Positions 5,637-12,242 of a stretch of DNA of 12,286 nt are shown here, piece after piece. The stretch spans positions 1 through 12,286 of the forward strand of contig LCPX01000005.1 of the NCBI GenBank assembly GCA_001003855.1, read 5' to 3'. This stretch comes from Candidatus Moranbacteria bacterium GW2011_GWE1_49_15 (GTDB lineage: Bacteria > Patescibacteriota > Minisyncoccia > Moranbacterales > GWC2-37-73). Within the stretch, counting starts at the first letter, position 1, and each line of letters starts with the position of its first letter. Below the pieces are notes generated by a model. That model did no database searches, was not told where the DNA came from, and saw only the letters and a list, made by a program, of their open reading frames with translations. Position numbers and translations under genes: made by a program.

Positions 5637-5664
5637 ATTGTACCACCCCCGAAGATTATGTAAA
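5637..5664 (-). promoter_or_regulatory. Candidate promoter giving a leaderless radical SAM mRNA
   Basis: On the minus strand TTTACA (5664-5659), a 16-bp spacer and TACAAT (5642-5637) each match consensus at 5 of 6 positions. The predicted transcription start at about 5630 is within one or two bases of the ATG at 5629. Confidence 0.5.
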
Positions 5665-5705
5665 TTCGAGGAAAACACCATTTACTTAGGGGGAGTTGGA
5701 TGGTA

Positions 5706-5734
5706 TTGTAATAATATAAAAACGGTGATATGAT
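5706..5734 (+). promoter_or_regulatory. Promoter of tRNA-Arg and probably cca
   Basis: TTGTAA (5706-5711), a 17-bp spacer and TATGAT (5729-5734) precede tRNA-Arg. The predicted start is near 5741, four bases before the tRNA. No terminator lies between the tRNA and cca, so one transcript probably covers both. Confidence 0.6.
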
Positions 5735-5744
5735 CTTTAAACAT

Positions 5745-5816
5745 GCCCCCATAGCTCAATGGATAGAGCGGATCCGTCCTAAGGATACGATGTGTGTTCG
5801 ATTCATGCTGGGGGCA
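5745..5816 (+). tRNA. tRNA-Arg (anticodon CCT)
   Basis: Acceptor stem GCCCCCA/TGGGGGC (5745-5751/5809-5815), D stem GCTC/GAGC, anticodon loop GTCCTAA with CCT at 5778-5780, and a T arm closed around TTCGATT. It reads AGG. The anticodon stem has a G:A mismatch at its top pair and the T stem holds two wobble pairs. The 3' end is A followed by CAT, so CCA is not encoded. The neighbouring cca gene begins 20 bases later. Confidence 0.9.
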
Positions 5817-5835
5817 CATTGAGGTTTCTTTCCTT

Positions 5836-7281
5836 ATGATAAAGAAAATCCCAAGGCAAGTCCTTGAGGTACTAGGTAAAATCGAGAAATCGGGTTTTGA
5901 GGCGTATGTCGTCGGAGGATGCGTACGCGATTTGATCATGGACCGGCTCCCCAAAGACTGGGACATAGCCACCAGCGCCAAGCCCGAAAACATCGTCGGT
6001 ATTTTCGGAGAAGATAAGACTTTCTATGAGAACAAATTTTTCACCGTAGGCATAAAAACGGAGGATCCATCCATCGGCATAATCGAGGTCACAACCTATA
6101 GGACGGAATCTGGATATTCCGACAGAAGAAGACCAGACGAAGTAAGGGCGGCTGAAACGCTGGAAGAAGATCTGGGCAGAAGGGATTTTACCATGAACGC
6201 GATCGCCCTGGGAGCCAACGGGGAAATGAAACTGACGGATCCTTTCGACGGGCAGAAAGATATAGAGCATAAGCTGATCAGGACGGTAGGGGAAGCGAAG
6301 GACAGGTTTTCCGAGGATGCGCTCAGGATGATGCGTGCCATCAGGTTCCACAGTGAACTGGGATTCGAAATAGAAAAAGAAACCCTCGAAGCCATCGAGG
6401 AGCACTCCGGGCTCATTAGCCATGTAGCCTTGGAGAGGATCCGGGACGAATTCTCCAAGATCGTGCTTTCCTCCAATCCTTCCGAAGGGGTTGATATGAT
6501 GCATAAACTCGGCCTGCTTTCATATGTCGTTCCGGAACTTGAAAAAGGAGTGGGAGTCAAACAGAACCGCCACCATATATACACCATCTACAGGCATTGC
6601 CTGCTTTCTTTGAAGTATTGTCCCTCGAACAAACTGGAAGTTCGTCTAGCATCCCTTCTCCACGACATAGCCAAACCTCAAACGAAAAGGGGCGAGGGGG
6701 AGTTCGCCACGTTTTATAACCATGACCACGTAGGATCCAAGGTTGCCGAAAGCATCCTCAAAAGGCTCCGCTACTCGACCGAAATTGTTTCCAAGGTGAA
6801 ACTGCTCGTGGACAACCATATGTTCTATTACAATCCGGACGAAGTGAGTGAGAGCTCGGTCCGGAGATTGGTGAGCAAAGTCGGATTGGAGAATATGAAG
6901 GATCTTTTGGATCTTCGCATCGCCGACAGGCTCGGAAGTGGCACTCCCAAGGCCAAGCCCTATAAGCTCCGCCATCTGGAATATATGATAGACAAGGTTT
7001 CCCAGGACGCAGTTTCAGTTAAAATGCTCAAAGTCGGCGGCAATGATCTGATGGAAGAACTGGGAATCAAGCCAGGACCGAAGATAGGGACTATCTTGGA
7101 TGTATTATTGGCCGAAGTCATAGAAGACGCCTCCAAAAACAACCGCGAATATCTCCTGGAAAAAGCCGCCATGCTCGAAATCGAGGATTTGGAAAAAATC
7201 CGCGCCATGGCGAAGGAAAAAATAGAGGAAAAAAAGGAGGAGGACGACAAGGAGATAAAGGGGAAACACTGGGTCAAGTAG
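5836..7281 (+). CDS. cca: CCA-adding enzyme (tRNA nucleotidyltransferase) with HD domain
   Basis: The product, 481 residues from the ATG at 5836, adds or repairs the 3' CCA of tRNAs using CTP and ATP. Class II nucleotidyltransferase motifs are in order: GGCVRD at 27-32, the metal-binding DWD at 41-43, EVTTYR at 84-89, RRDFTMNA at 115-122, DPFDG at 135-139 and EDALRMMRAIRF at 160-171. An HD phosphohydrolase domain follows (H254, H276-D277, H296, H298, D364), as in many bacterial Cca proteins. The C-terminal 30 residues are a Lys/Glu-rich tail. An upstream in-frame ATG at 5794 lies inside tRNA-Arg and is rejected. The chosen start has GAGG at 5821-5824, 11 bases upstream. It follows a tRNA without an encoded CCA. 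CCA-adding versus A-adding specificity cannot be settled by eye. Confidence 0.93.
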   Translation: MIKKIPRQVLEVLGKIEKSGFEAYVVGGCVRDLIMDRLPKDWDIATSAKPENIVGIFGEDKTFYENKFFTVGIKTEDPSIGIIEVTTYRTESGYSDRRRPDEVRAAETLEEDLGRRDFTMNAIALGANGEMKLTDPFDGQKDIEHKLIRTVGEAKDRFSEDALRMMRAIRFHSELGFEIEKETLEAIEEHSGLISHVALERIRDEFSKIVLSSNPSEGVDMMHKLGLLSYVVPELEKGVGVKQNRHHIYTIYRHCLLSLKYCPSNKLEVRLASLLHDIAKPQTKRGEGEFATFYNHDHVGSKVAESILKRLRYSTEIVSKVKLLVDNHMFYYNPDEVSESSVRRLVSKVGLENMKDLLDLRIADRLGSGTPKAKPYKLRHLEYMIDKVSQDAVSVKMLKVGGNDLMEELGIKPGPKIGTILDVLLAEVIEDASKNNREYLLEKAAMLEIEDLEKIRAMAKEKIEEKKEEDDKEIKGKHWVK

Positions 7282-7391
7282 GACTTGCCAAAATCGGGGA
7301 TACGTGCCATTATAGACATGCAGTAATAATTCAAATTCAAGCGGACATTGGTTCACGGAAAACGGAACGACTGTTCAGCGGGTACAATGCT
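7282..7391 (+). promoter_or_regulatory. cca-rpsO intergenic region with a weak promoter candidate
   Basis: TTGCCA at 7285-7290 with CATTAT at 7308-7313 (17-bp spacer) is a possible but poor promoter for rpsO. TACAAT at 7383-7388 is too close to the ATG at 7392 to serve unless translation starts downstream. No clear terminator follows cca, so read-through into rpsO is equally possible. No recognisable S15-binding leader was identified. Confidence 0.25.
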
Positions 7392-7661
7392 ATGGCTCTG
7401 ACAAGCAAGCAGAAGGAAAAAGTGACGAAAGAAGTCAAACGTCATGAAAAGGATACCGGTTCTCCGGAATACCAGATTTCTCTCTTTACAGAGAAAATCA
7501 AGAGACTTACTTCCCATCTTAAGAAAAACAAGCACGATTTCCACTCCAGAAGGGGACTTCTGAAAATGGTGGCCAAAAGAAGAAGCTTGATGGGATATCT
7601 GCTAAAGAAAGACGAGAAATCTTACAAGAAACTTATCAAAAAACTTGGTTTAAAAGGATAG
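7392..7661 (+). CDS. rpsO: Ribosomal protein S15
   Basis: This 89-residue protein matches S15 in length and sequence throughout. The family pattern is visible from the N-terminal helix (MALTSKQKEKV) through DTGSPEYQISLFTEKI (21-36), LTSHLKKNKHDFHSRRGLL (39-57) and the C-terminal KRRSLMGYLLKKD. S15 binds 16S rRNA in the platform of the small subunit early in assembly, and in some bacteria represses its own mRNA. It is followed by a hairpin terminator, then a NYN gene and pnp; rpsO-pnp is a classic neighbourhood. The start matches the family N-terminus although no strong ribosome binding site precedes it. Confidence 0.97.
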   Translation: MALTSKQKEKVTKEVKRHEKDTGSPEYQISLFTEKIKRLTSHLKKNKHDFHSRRGLLKMVAKRRSLMGYLLKKDEKSYKKLIKKLGLKG

Positions 7662-7669
7662 ACTTTTTC

Positions 7670-7699
7670 AAAAGGCAGCTCTGAAAGGCTGCTCTTTTG
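7670..7699 (+). terminator. Hairpin terminator after rpsO
   Basis: GCAGC (7675-7679) pairs with GCTGC (7688-7692). AAAAG (7670-7674) then pairs with CTTTT (7694-7698) across a one-base bulge. The T-run is short, so it may act as a partial terminator or attenuator before the NYN gene. Confidence 0.55.
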
Positions 7700-7719
7700 T
7701 TACATTCACAAAAAATCAT

Positions 7720-8226
7720 ATGAACATCATACCTAAAATGAAAGAGCAGAGGGTGGGCGTCCTGGTGGACATCCAAAACCTCTATTACAGCGCCAAGGCC
7801 TTGTATGGAAGGAAAGTCAATTTCCAAAAAGTCCTCGACGAAGCCGTTTCCGGTCGGAAACTTATCCGCGCCATCGCCTATGGCATCAAAACAATCGAGG
7901 GTCAGGAAGAAAAATTCTTCGATGCGTTGGAAAAACAAGGGTTCGAAGTCAAAACGAAGGATCTGCAAATCTTTCCGGGCGGGGTCAAAAAAGGGGATTG
8001 GGACGTGGGAATCGCAGTCGACGCCATCAAACTTTCCAAAAACCTCGACGCGATCATTCTGGTCTCCGGGGACGGAGATTACATCCCGTTAGTTGAATAC
8101 ATCCAGAGCACGACCGGAAGCAGGGTGGAAGCGATCGCTTTCGCCGAATCGGCCAGCGGACGCCTGATCGAAAAAGTGGACGATTTCGTCAACCTCTCGG
8201 AAAACAAGAAAAAATTCCTCCTTTAA
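7720..8226 (+). CDS. NYN-domain (LabA/DUF88-like) putative ribonuclease
   Basis: The 168-residue protein is a compact NYN/PIN-like domain. VGVLVDIQNLYY (12-23) carries the first acidic residue D17 and N20. GDWDVGIAVDAI (92-103) carries D93, D95 and D101. LVSGDGDYIPLVEY (114-127) carries D118 and D120. These acidic residues at strand ends are the expected metal-binding site of NYN-type RNases, so catalytic competence is plausible; the RNA substrate is unknown. Many family members are annotated only as NYN domain-containing protein. It lies between rpsO and pnp with terminators on both sides, which suggests a linked role in RNA turnover but independent transcription. Met1 at 7720 is used; Met7 (7738) is an alternative, and neither has a clear ribosome binding site. 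No promoter was identified in the 58-base gap. Confidence 0.85.
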   Translation: MNIIPKMKEQRVGVLVDIQNLYYSAKALYGRKVNFQKVLDEAVSGRKLIRAIAYGIKTIEGQEEKFFDALEKQGFEVKTKDLQIFPGGVKKGDWDVGIAVDAIKLSKNLDAIILVSGDGDYIPLVEYIQSTTGSRVEAIAFAESASGRLIEKVDDFVNLSENKKKFLL

Positions 8227-8239
8227 AGATATCCGTTTC

Positions 8240-8267
8240 AAAAAACCGCCCCAGCGGCGGTTTTTTT
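8240..8267 (+). terminator. Strong Rho-independent terminator after the NYN gene
   Basis: CCGCC (8246-8250) pairs with GGCGG (8256-8260) around CCAGC. The stem is extended by A:T pairs (from 8240) and followed by seven T residues and a T-rich tail to 8274. It separates the NYN gene from pnp. Confidence 0.9.
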
Positions 8268-8276
8268 CTTTTTTAG

Positions 8277-8305
8277 TTGACTTTACAGCCGAACCGGGCT
8301 ATTGT
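8277..8305 (+). promoter_or_regulatory. Promoter of pnp
   Basis: TTGACT (8277-8282), a 17-bp spacer and TATTGT (8300-8305). The -35 box is 5 of 6 and the -10 box 4 of 6. It follows a strong terminator, so pnp needs its own promoter. The predicted start near 8312 gives a leader of about 125 bases. Confidence 0.6.
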
Positions 8306-8311
8306 TTAGCC
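8297..8311. repeat. Inverted repeat overlapping the pnp -10 box
   Basis: GGCTA (8297-8301) and TAGCC (8307-8311) flank TTGTT. The repeat covers the -10 box and ends at the predicted transcription start, which is the position of a typical repressor operator. Half-sites are only five bases, so chance is not excluded. Confidence 0.35.
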
Positions 8312-8349
8312 AGTAAACAATTAAAAATAACGGCTTTTGTCAGGGACTG

Positions 8350-8404
8350 ATAGACACACTCATGGCGTCGATGGTGCGAAAATCGACACTGCGCGCGTGT
8401 TTAT
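8350..8404 (+). promoter_or_regulatory. Structured 5' leader of pnp mRNA
   Basis: An outer 8-bp stem (8350-8357 with 8397-8404, one G:U) encloses an inner 6-bp stem GTCGAT/ATCGAC (8367-8372 with 8382-8387). The internal loop is symmetric, nine bases on each side, and the terminal loop is nine bases. It ends 33 bases before the pnp ATG. In E. coli the pnp leader is a double-stranded structure cut by RNase III and then used by PNPase for autoregulation; a similar role here is inference from position. Confidence 0.5.
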
Positions 8405-8437
8405 AGGCAGTTGTTGGCAAAAGATCTGCCTCTTCTT

Positions 8438-10546
8438 ATGGAACAGAAGAAATGGTCCCTCCAGATCGGGGGACGCGAGTTGGTAATTGAAACCGGGCTT
8501 TTGGCCAAGCAGGCCAACGGAGCGGTAACTGTGCGCTATGGCGACACGGTCGTTTTGGCGACCGCCACGATGAGCAAGGGCGCTTCGAGGATAAGCGGAT
8601 ATTTTCCCCTCATGGTCGATTACGAAGAGAGGTATTACGCCGCCGGGAAAATAAAGGGTTCGAGGTTCATCAAGAGGGAAGGAAGGCCTTCCGATGATGC
8701 AGTTCTGACGGGAAGAGTCGTGGACAGGACGATCCGCCCGCTTTTTGACGCCAGGATGAGAAACGAGGTCCAAGTCGTCATAACCGTGCTTTCAATCGAC
8801 GGGGAAAACGATCCGGATATCGTTTCCATGATCGCCGCTTCGGCCGCTTTGACGCTTTCCAATATCCCGTGGAACGGACCTATCGGGGCCGTGAGAGTCG
8901 GAAGATTGAAAGGAGACTTGATTTTGAATCCGGTAAACGGGGAACTCGCGGACGGGGACATGGACCTCATCCTTTCCGGAACGAAGGACAAAATCAATAT
9001 GATCGAAGCCGGGATAAAGGAAGTTTCTGAAGCCGACGTGGTGGCCGCTTTCGAATTCGGTTTCGACGCCATCAAAAAAATATCTTCCTTTATAGAAGAT
9101 ATCCGAAAAGAAGTCGGAAAAGAAAAAGCGGTTCCGGCCCTTTTGGCAGCCGAGCCGGAATTCGAAGCTAAAGTGAAGGAAATTTTGCTTGCGAACAATC
9201 TCGCTGAAGCGCTCTATGATAAAAACAAACATGTCATTGAGGGAAAATTGAAGGATATCAAGGGAGTTGTCGAAAATTACATCGATGAAAATTACACTGA
9301 AGGCAAAGACAGACTGAAAGAGGTCGCCGAACAGGTCTTCGAGGAAGTTTCCGATGAAATCGTCCATGAAAACGTCCTTCAAAACGGGCAGAGGCCTGAC
9401 GGAAGAAAGCTGGACGAAATCAGACATATCGACTGCAAAGTCGGGGTCTTGCCAAGAACCCACGGAACAGGACTCTTCACCAGGGGAGAAACGCAAGCTT
9501 TGACCGTAACAACCCTCGGATCGCCTGGGGATGAGCAGATCATTGACACGATGGAGATCGACACCAAGAAAAGATACATCCACCACTACAATTTCCCTCC
9601 GTTTTCTGTCGGAGAAGTTCGCCCGATGAGAGGACCGGGAAGAAGGGAAATCGGACACGGAGCCTTGGCTGAAAGAGCTTTGATTCCGGTCATTCCTCCG
9701 AAGGAAGAGTTCCCGTACACTATCCTTTTGGTTTCCGAAATACTTGAATCCAACGGTTCTTCTTCTATGGCTTCGACTTGCGGATCAACCCTTTCCCTTA
9801 TGGACGCCGGTGTTCCGATCATAAGACCGGTCAGCGGAATAGCCATGGGAATAATCATCGGAAAAGACGGGTCATATAAGGTTCTTACCGATATCCAAGG
9901 ACTTGAGGATCATTATGGAGACATGGACTTCAAGGTTGCCGGAACGGAAAAAGGAATAACGGCCCTTCAGATGGATGTCAAAGTGGATGGAATCACGGTT
10001 GAGATGCTACGCGACGTGCTTGTCCAGTCGAACGGCAACAGAAAAACCATCTTGGAAAAGATGCTTTCCACGCTTCCGGTGCCAAGAAAAGAAATGTCCC
10101 AATACGCCCCAAGGATCATCACGATGCACATCAATCCTGAGAAGATCAGGAACGTCATCGGAACCGGAGGAAAAATCATCAACGAAATCATCGATTCGAC
10201 CGGTGTTGAAATCGATATCGAAGACGACGGGTCCATCTTCATCACTTCTCCGGACGCGCTAGCCGCCCAAAAAGCCCAGGAGTGGATCAAGAATCTGACG
10301 CATGAAGTAAAAGCCGGAGAAATTTTCAATGCGAAAATAACCAGACTTATGAACTTCGGCGCATTCGCTGAAATTCTTCCGGGACAGGAGGGACTCATTC
10401 ACATCTCGCAATTCTCAGACCAAAGGGTTGAAAAAGTAGAAGATGTCTGCAAAATCGGAGATATTCTTCCGGTTAAAGTCATCGAGATCGACAGCCAGGG
10501 AAGAATAAACCTTTCGGCCAAGGCAGCGACGAAGATTATGCAATAA
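8438..10546 (+). CDS. pnp: Polyribonucleotide nucleotidyltransferase (PNPase)
   Basis: The product is 702 residues from the ATG at 8438, the usual PNPase length. It degrades RNA 3' to 5' by phosphorolysis, as a trimer, and can add nucleotides in reverse. The order is first RNase PH domain (about 8-215), helical linker, second RNase PH domain (about 315-545), KH domain (about 558-618, GTGG at 575-578) and S1 domain (about 625-697). Signature pieces are RPDGR at 319-323, RGETQ at 349-353, FPPFSVGE at 386-393, SNGSSSMASTCGS at 438-450 and EDHYGDMDFK at 490-499. The last contains D491, D497 and K499, equivalent to E. coli D486, D492 and K494. A TTG start at 8411 would add nine residues not typical of the family. 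No clear ribosome binding site precedes 8438. The gene has its own promoter and a structured leader. Confidence 0.97.
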   Translation: MEQKKWSLQIGGRELVIETGLLAKQANGAVTVRYGDTVVLATATMSKGASRISGYFPLMVDYEERYYAAGKIKGSRFIKREGRPSDDAVLTGRVVDRTIRPLFDARMRNEVQVVITVLSIDGENDPDIVSMIAASAALTLSNIPWNGPIGAVRVGRLKGDLILNPVNGELADGDMDLILSGTKDKINMIEAGIKEVSEADVVAAFEFGFDAIKKISSFIEDIRKEVGKEKAVPALLAAEPEFEAKVKEILLANNLAEALYDKNKHVIEGKLKDIKGVVENYIDENYTEGKDRLKEVAEQVFEEVSDEIVHENVLQNGQRPDGRKLDEIRHIDCKVGVLPRTHGTGLFTRGETQALTVTTLGSPGDEQIIDTMEIDTKKRYIHHYNFPPFSVGEVRPMRGPGRREIGHGALAERALIPVIPPKEEFPYTILLVSEILESNGSSSMASTCGSTLSLMDAGVPIIRPVSGIAMGIIIGKDGSYKVLTDIQGLEDHYGDMDFKVAGTEKGITALQMDVKVDGITVEMLRDVLVQSNGNRKTILEKMLSTLPVPRKEMSQYAPRIITMHINPEKIRNVIGTGGKIINEIIDSTGVEIDIEDDGSIFITSPDALAAQKAQEWIKNLTHEVKAGEIFNAKITRLMNFGAFAEILPGQEGLIHISQFSDQRVEKVEDVCKIGDILPVKVIEIDSQGRINLSAKAATKIMQ

Positions 10547-10553
10547 ATCTTTA

Positions 10554-10582
10554 TTGGCAACAAATCGCTTTCATTGTAAAAT
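10554..10582 (+). promoter_or_regulatory. Promoter of the downstream membrane-protein gene
   Basis: TTGGCA (10554-10559), a 17-bp spacer and TAAAAT (10577-10582), each 5 of 6. The -10 box overlaps the first bases of the pnp terminator stem. Transcription should start near 10590, inside that hairpin, leaving a leader of about 38 bases. Confidence 0.6.
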
Positions 10583-10609
10583 AGAAGTACCATAAGGTGC
10601 TTCTATTTT
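10578..10609 (+). terminator. Rho-independent terminator of pnp
   Basis: A 14-bp stem (10578-10591 with 10596-10609, one U:G pair) closes an ATAA tetraloop and ends in a T-rich arm. It starts 31 bases after the pnp stop codon. Confidence 0.85.
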
Positions 10610-10627
10610 TTATACCAAAACAAAAAT

Positions 10628-11899
10628 ATGTTCAGTCCGTCAAATAAAAATTCCAACCCGGCAGGTATCGACGGTTCCGCCTTAAAGGGCTTCATCCACA
10701 CGATGCAGGATGACCTCAACCCTTCAGCGCAACAACAGAAGCCGTCCGCTCGACCAGCCCAATCAAACCCTTTTGCCGGCAACAAAAATGCGGCTTCATC
10801 TTCCGGCCTGTCTTCCACTAGTCCTTTCCTAAATGATGCGCCGGAAAAACCGTCCCAGACACCCACGAAAACCGCCCCTATAACAAGTCCCCAACAGCCT
10901 GTTGTGCCGCAACAAAAAAACGCTTTACCTCCCCAGGCACCACTCAAGAAAAAATCCTCCTCTATCACGACAGTGCTTATTGTCCTCATAGTCATACTCA
11001 TGCTTTCCGCGATAGGAGCGGGAGGATATTACGCTTGGAAAAACAATCTTTTTTCCACGAAAGGAACTCCCGTCGATGAAAACGAGGAAATCGCGCCCGA
11101 AAATGAAACAATCCCGCCGGAAGAAGAACAGATAACCATAACCCCTATTTCGGAAAAATATTCTTCTGAAAAACCGAATTTCCTTTCCATCAATATAGAA
11201 ACTTCTTCTCCGGAAGATATCAAAAGGGTCATATCCGACACAGCAAACGAACTCTCCGGCTTGCAATCCAAAAGTCCTTTTGAATTCATAATTACGGATT
11301 CCAATAACAATCCGATAGCATTCCCCATATTCTCGATAGCATCCAATCTGAACTTGTCTTCAGAGTTATTGATAAACCTCGAAGAACAGTTTTCCTTCTA
11401 TATACACAACGACCAAGGCGGACCAAGAATTGTTATGGCCATAGAAATAAAAAATGGAAAAGAGGTTTCAGCCGAAATGCTCCGGGAGGAGCCGACTTTG
11501 CTTGACACCCTATCATTCCTGTTCCTACCGGAAAAGCCGACCACAACCAAAACGACGTTCCAATCAAGCGTTTACGACGGGATCGATATAAGATTCGTTA
11601 ATTTCAACGCTGACGGTTCATTGTCAATCGATTATACAATCTATGACAACAAACTCATCATAGCCACCAGCAAAAGTTCCATGAGGTCCGTCATAGACAA
11701 GATCCTTCAACAAAAGGCGGCATTTTCAAATACCACTCCGACTGAAGAAGTGTCGACTCCGGCTGTAATCCCGCCATCCCCAACCACCGACATCGCCGTT
11801 CCTGATCCAATGGCCTCTATAATCCCATCCGAATCGGACACCCAAAAAACAACAGAAAATGCTCTTCTACCACCATCCCCTGCCGAAAACAGCCTCTGA
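10628..11899 (+). CDS. Single-pass membrane protein of unknown function with Pro/Ser-rich flanks
   Basis: The 423-residue product was not assigned to a known family. Residues 1-107 are low-complexity, rich in Pro, Ser, Gln, Ala and Asn. After the basic KKK at 107-109 comes a hydrophobic segment at about 112-136, so the N-terminus is predicted cytoplasmic and the rest outside the membrane. Residues 145-175 are acidic and Pro-rich. About 180-370 looks like a folded alpha/beta domain (ISINIETS, FEFIITDS, IRFVNFNADGSLSIDYTIYDNKLIIATSK). The tail from about 375 is again Pro/Thr/Ser-rich, like a disordered surface stalk. A surface or envelope role is inferred. It has its own promoter overlapping the pnp terminator. 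The ATG at 10628 has no Shine-Dalgarno sequence, as for most genes here. Confidence 0.8.
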   Translation: MFSPSNKNSNPAGIDGSALKGFIHTMQDDLNPSAQQQKPSARPAQSNPFAGNKNAASSSGLSSTSPFLNDAPEKPSQTPTKTAPITSPQQPVVPQQKNALPPQAPLKKKSSSITTVLIVLIVILMLSAIGAGGYYAWKNNLFSTKGTPVDENEEIAPENETIPPEEEQITITPISEKYSSEKPNFLSINIETSSPEDIKRVISDTANELSGLQSKSPFEFIITDSNNNPIAFPIFSIASNLNLSSELLINLEEQFSFYIHNDQGGPRIVMAIEIKNGKEVSAEMLREEPTLLDTLSFLFLPEKPTTTKTTFQSSVYDGIDIRFVNFNADGSLSIDYTIYDNKLIIATSKSSMRSVIDKILQQKAAFSNTTPTEEVSTPAVIPPSPTTDIAVPDPMASIIPSESDTQKTTENALLPPSPAENSL

Positions 11900-11904
11900 T
11901 TATT

Positions 11905-11913
11905 TGTGGATAA
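11905..11913. promoter_or_regulatory. Isolated DnaA-box nonamer
   Basis: TGTGGATAA, the reverse complement of the strongest DnaA box TTATCCACA, lies six bases after the stop of the membrane-protein gene in an AT-rich intergenic region. It is a single copy, with no second exact box in the following 370 bases, so it is more likely a titration site or chance than an origin. Confidence 0.3.
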
Positions 11914-11970
11914 CTTGTTAGCAACTCCCCGTATCCTAATTTTTTGGCTTAATTGAGGCATCGAATTAAA

Positions 11971-11989
11971 ATAAATTACTTTAATTTAT
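11971..11989. repeat. AT-only inverted repeat downstream of the membrane-protein gene
   Basis: ATAAATTA (11971-11978) and TAATTTAT (11982-11989) are exact reverse complements around three bases. There is no GC stem, so it is a poor terminator, but no better one follows the gene. The region from 11900 to 12069 holds nothing else recognisable. Confidence 0.35.
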
Positions 11990-12069
11990 CCCTAAAACGC
12001 CACATCCGCTCACAACCTCGCCAAATAACAAAATTATTGCCTGAAACAAGCCATTATTACACCATACCT

Positions 12070-12098
12070 TTGACCTATCGCGATTTTTTTGCTATAAT
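12070..12098 (+). promoter_or_regulatory. Strong sigma70-type promoter near the window end
   Basis: TTGACC (12070-12075), a 17-bp spacer and a perfect TATAAT (12093-12098). The transcript should begin near 12105 and then runs through three consecutive hairpins. No established gene follows within the window. Confidence 0.75.
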
Positions 12099-12104
12099 TG
12101 GCAT

Positions 12105-12242
12105 ATAAGAACATTGAAAACCGAATCAAAGGACACGGTAGAAGTGTTTCCAATCACAATTTCCCCCTATTTGTGATTGGAATTCTTCTACTGTTCAAGC
12201 GTTTTGACAATGATCAAAACCGCCTCCAATTCTGACTGGAGG
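12105..12242 (+). ncRNA. Structured transcript of unknown identity: long leader or small RNA
   Basis: Downstream of the strong promoter three hairpins follow in series. The first is large: ACGGTAGAAG (12135-12144) pairs with CTTCTACTGT (12185-12194). Inside it, past a small internal loop, CCAATCACAA (12150-12159) pairs with TTGTGATTGG (12171-12180) around an 11-base loop. The second pairs GTTTTGA (12201-12207) with TCAAAAC (12214-12220). The third pairs CCTCCA (12223-12228) with TGGAGG (12237-12242) and would hide a GGAGGA Shine-Dalgarno-like sequence. No ATG, GTG or TTG follows that sequence inside the window. It does not resemble 6S, tmRNA, SRP RNA or RNase P RNA motifs that I know. It could be a regulated 5' leader of a gene beyond the edge, or a small RNA. 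Confidence 0.45.

Noticed and set aside
5630..5752. Upstream in-frame extension of the radical SAM protein to an ATG at 5752
   Set aside because: It would overlap the tRNA-Arg acceptor stem and add 41 residues without family character; the ATG at 5629 with a promoter just upstream is better.
5794..5835. Upstream in-frame start for cca at 5794
   Set aside because: It lies inside the tRNA-Arg gene; the start at 5836 gives a normal N-terminus with GAGG upstream.
8411..8437. TTG start for pnp at 8411
   Set aside because: The nine added residues are not part of the usual PNPase N-terminus, and the ATG at 8438 fits the family.
8792..9658. Long minus-strand open frame inside pnp
   Set aside because: It is antisense to conserved PNPase motifs and has no recognisable domain or start signals.
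11900..12069. AT-rich intergenic region with one DnaA box as a replication origin
   Set aside because: Only one exact nonamer was found, and there is no parS-like site nearby; the cluster in the ligase gene is the stronger candidate.
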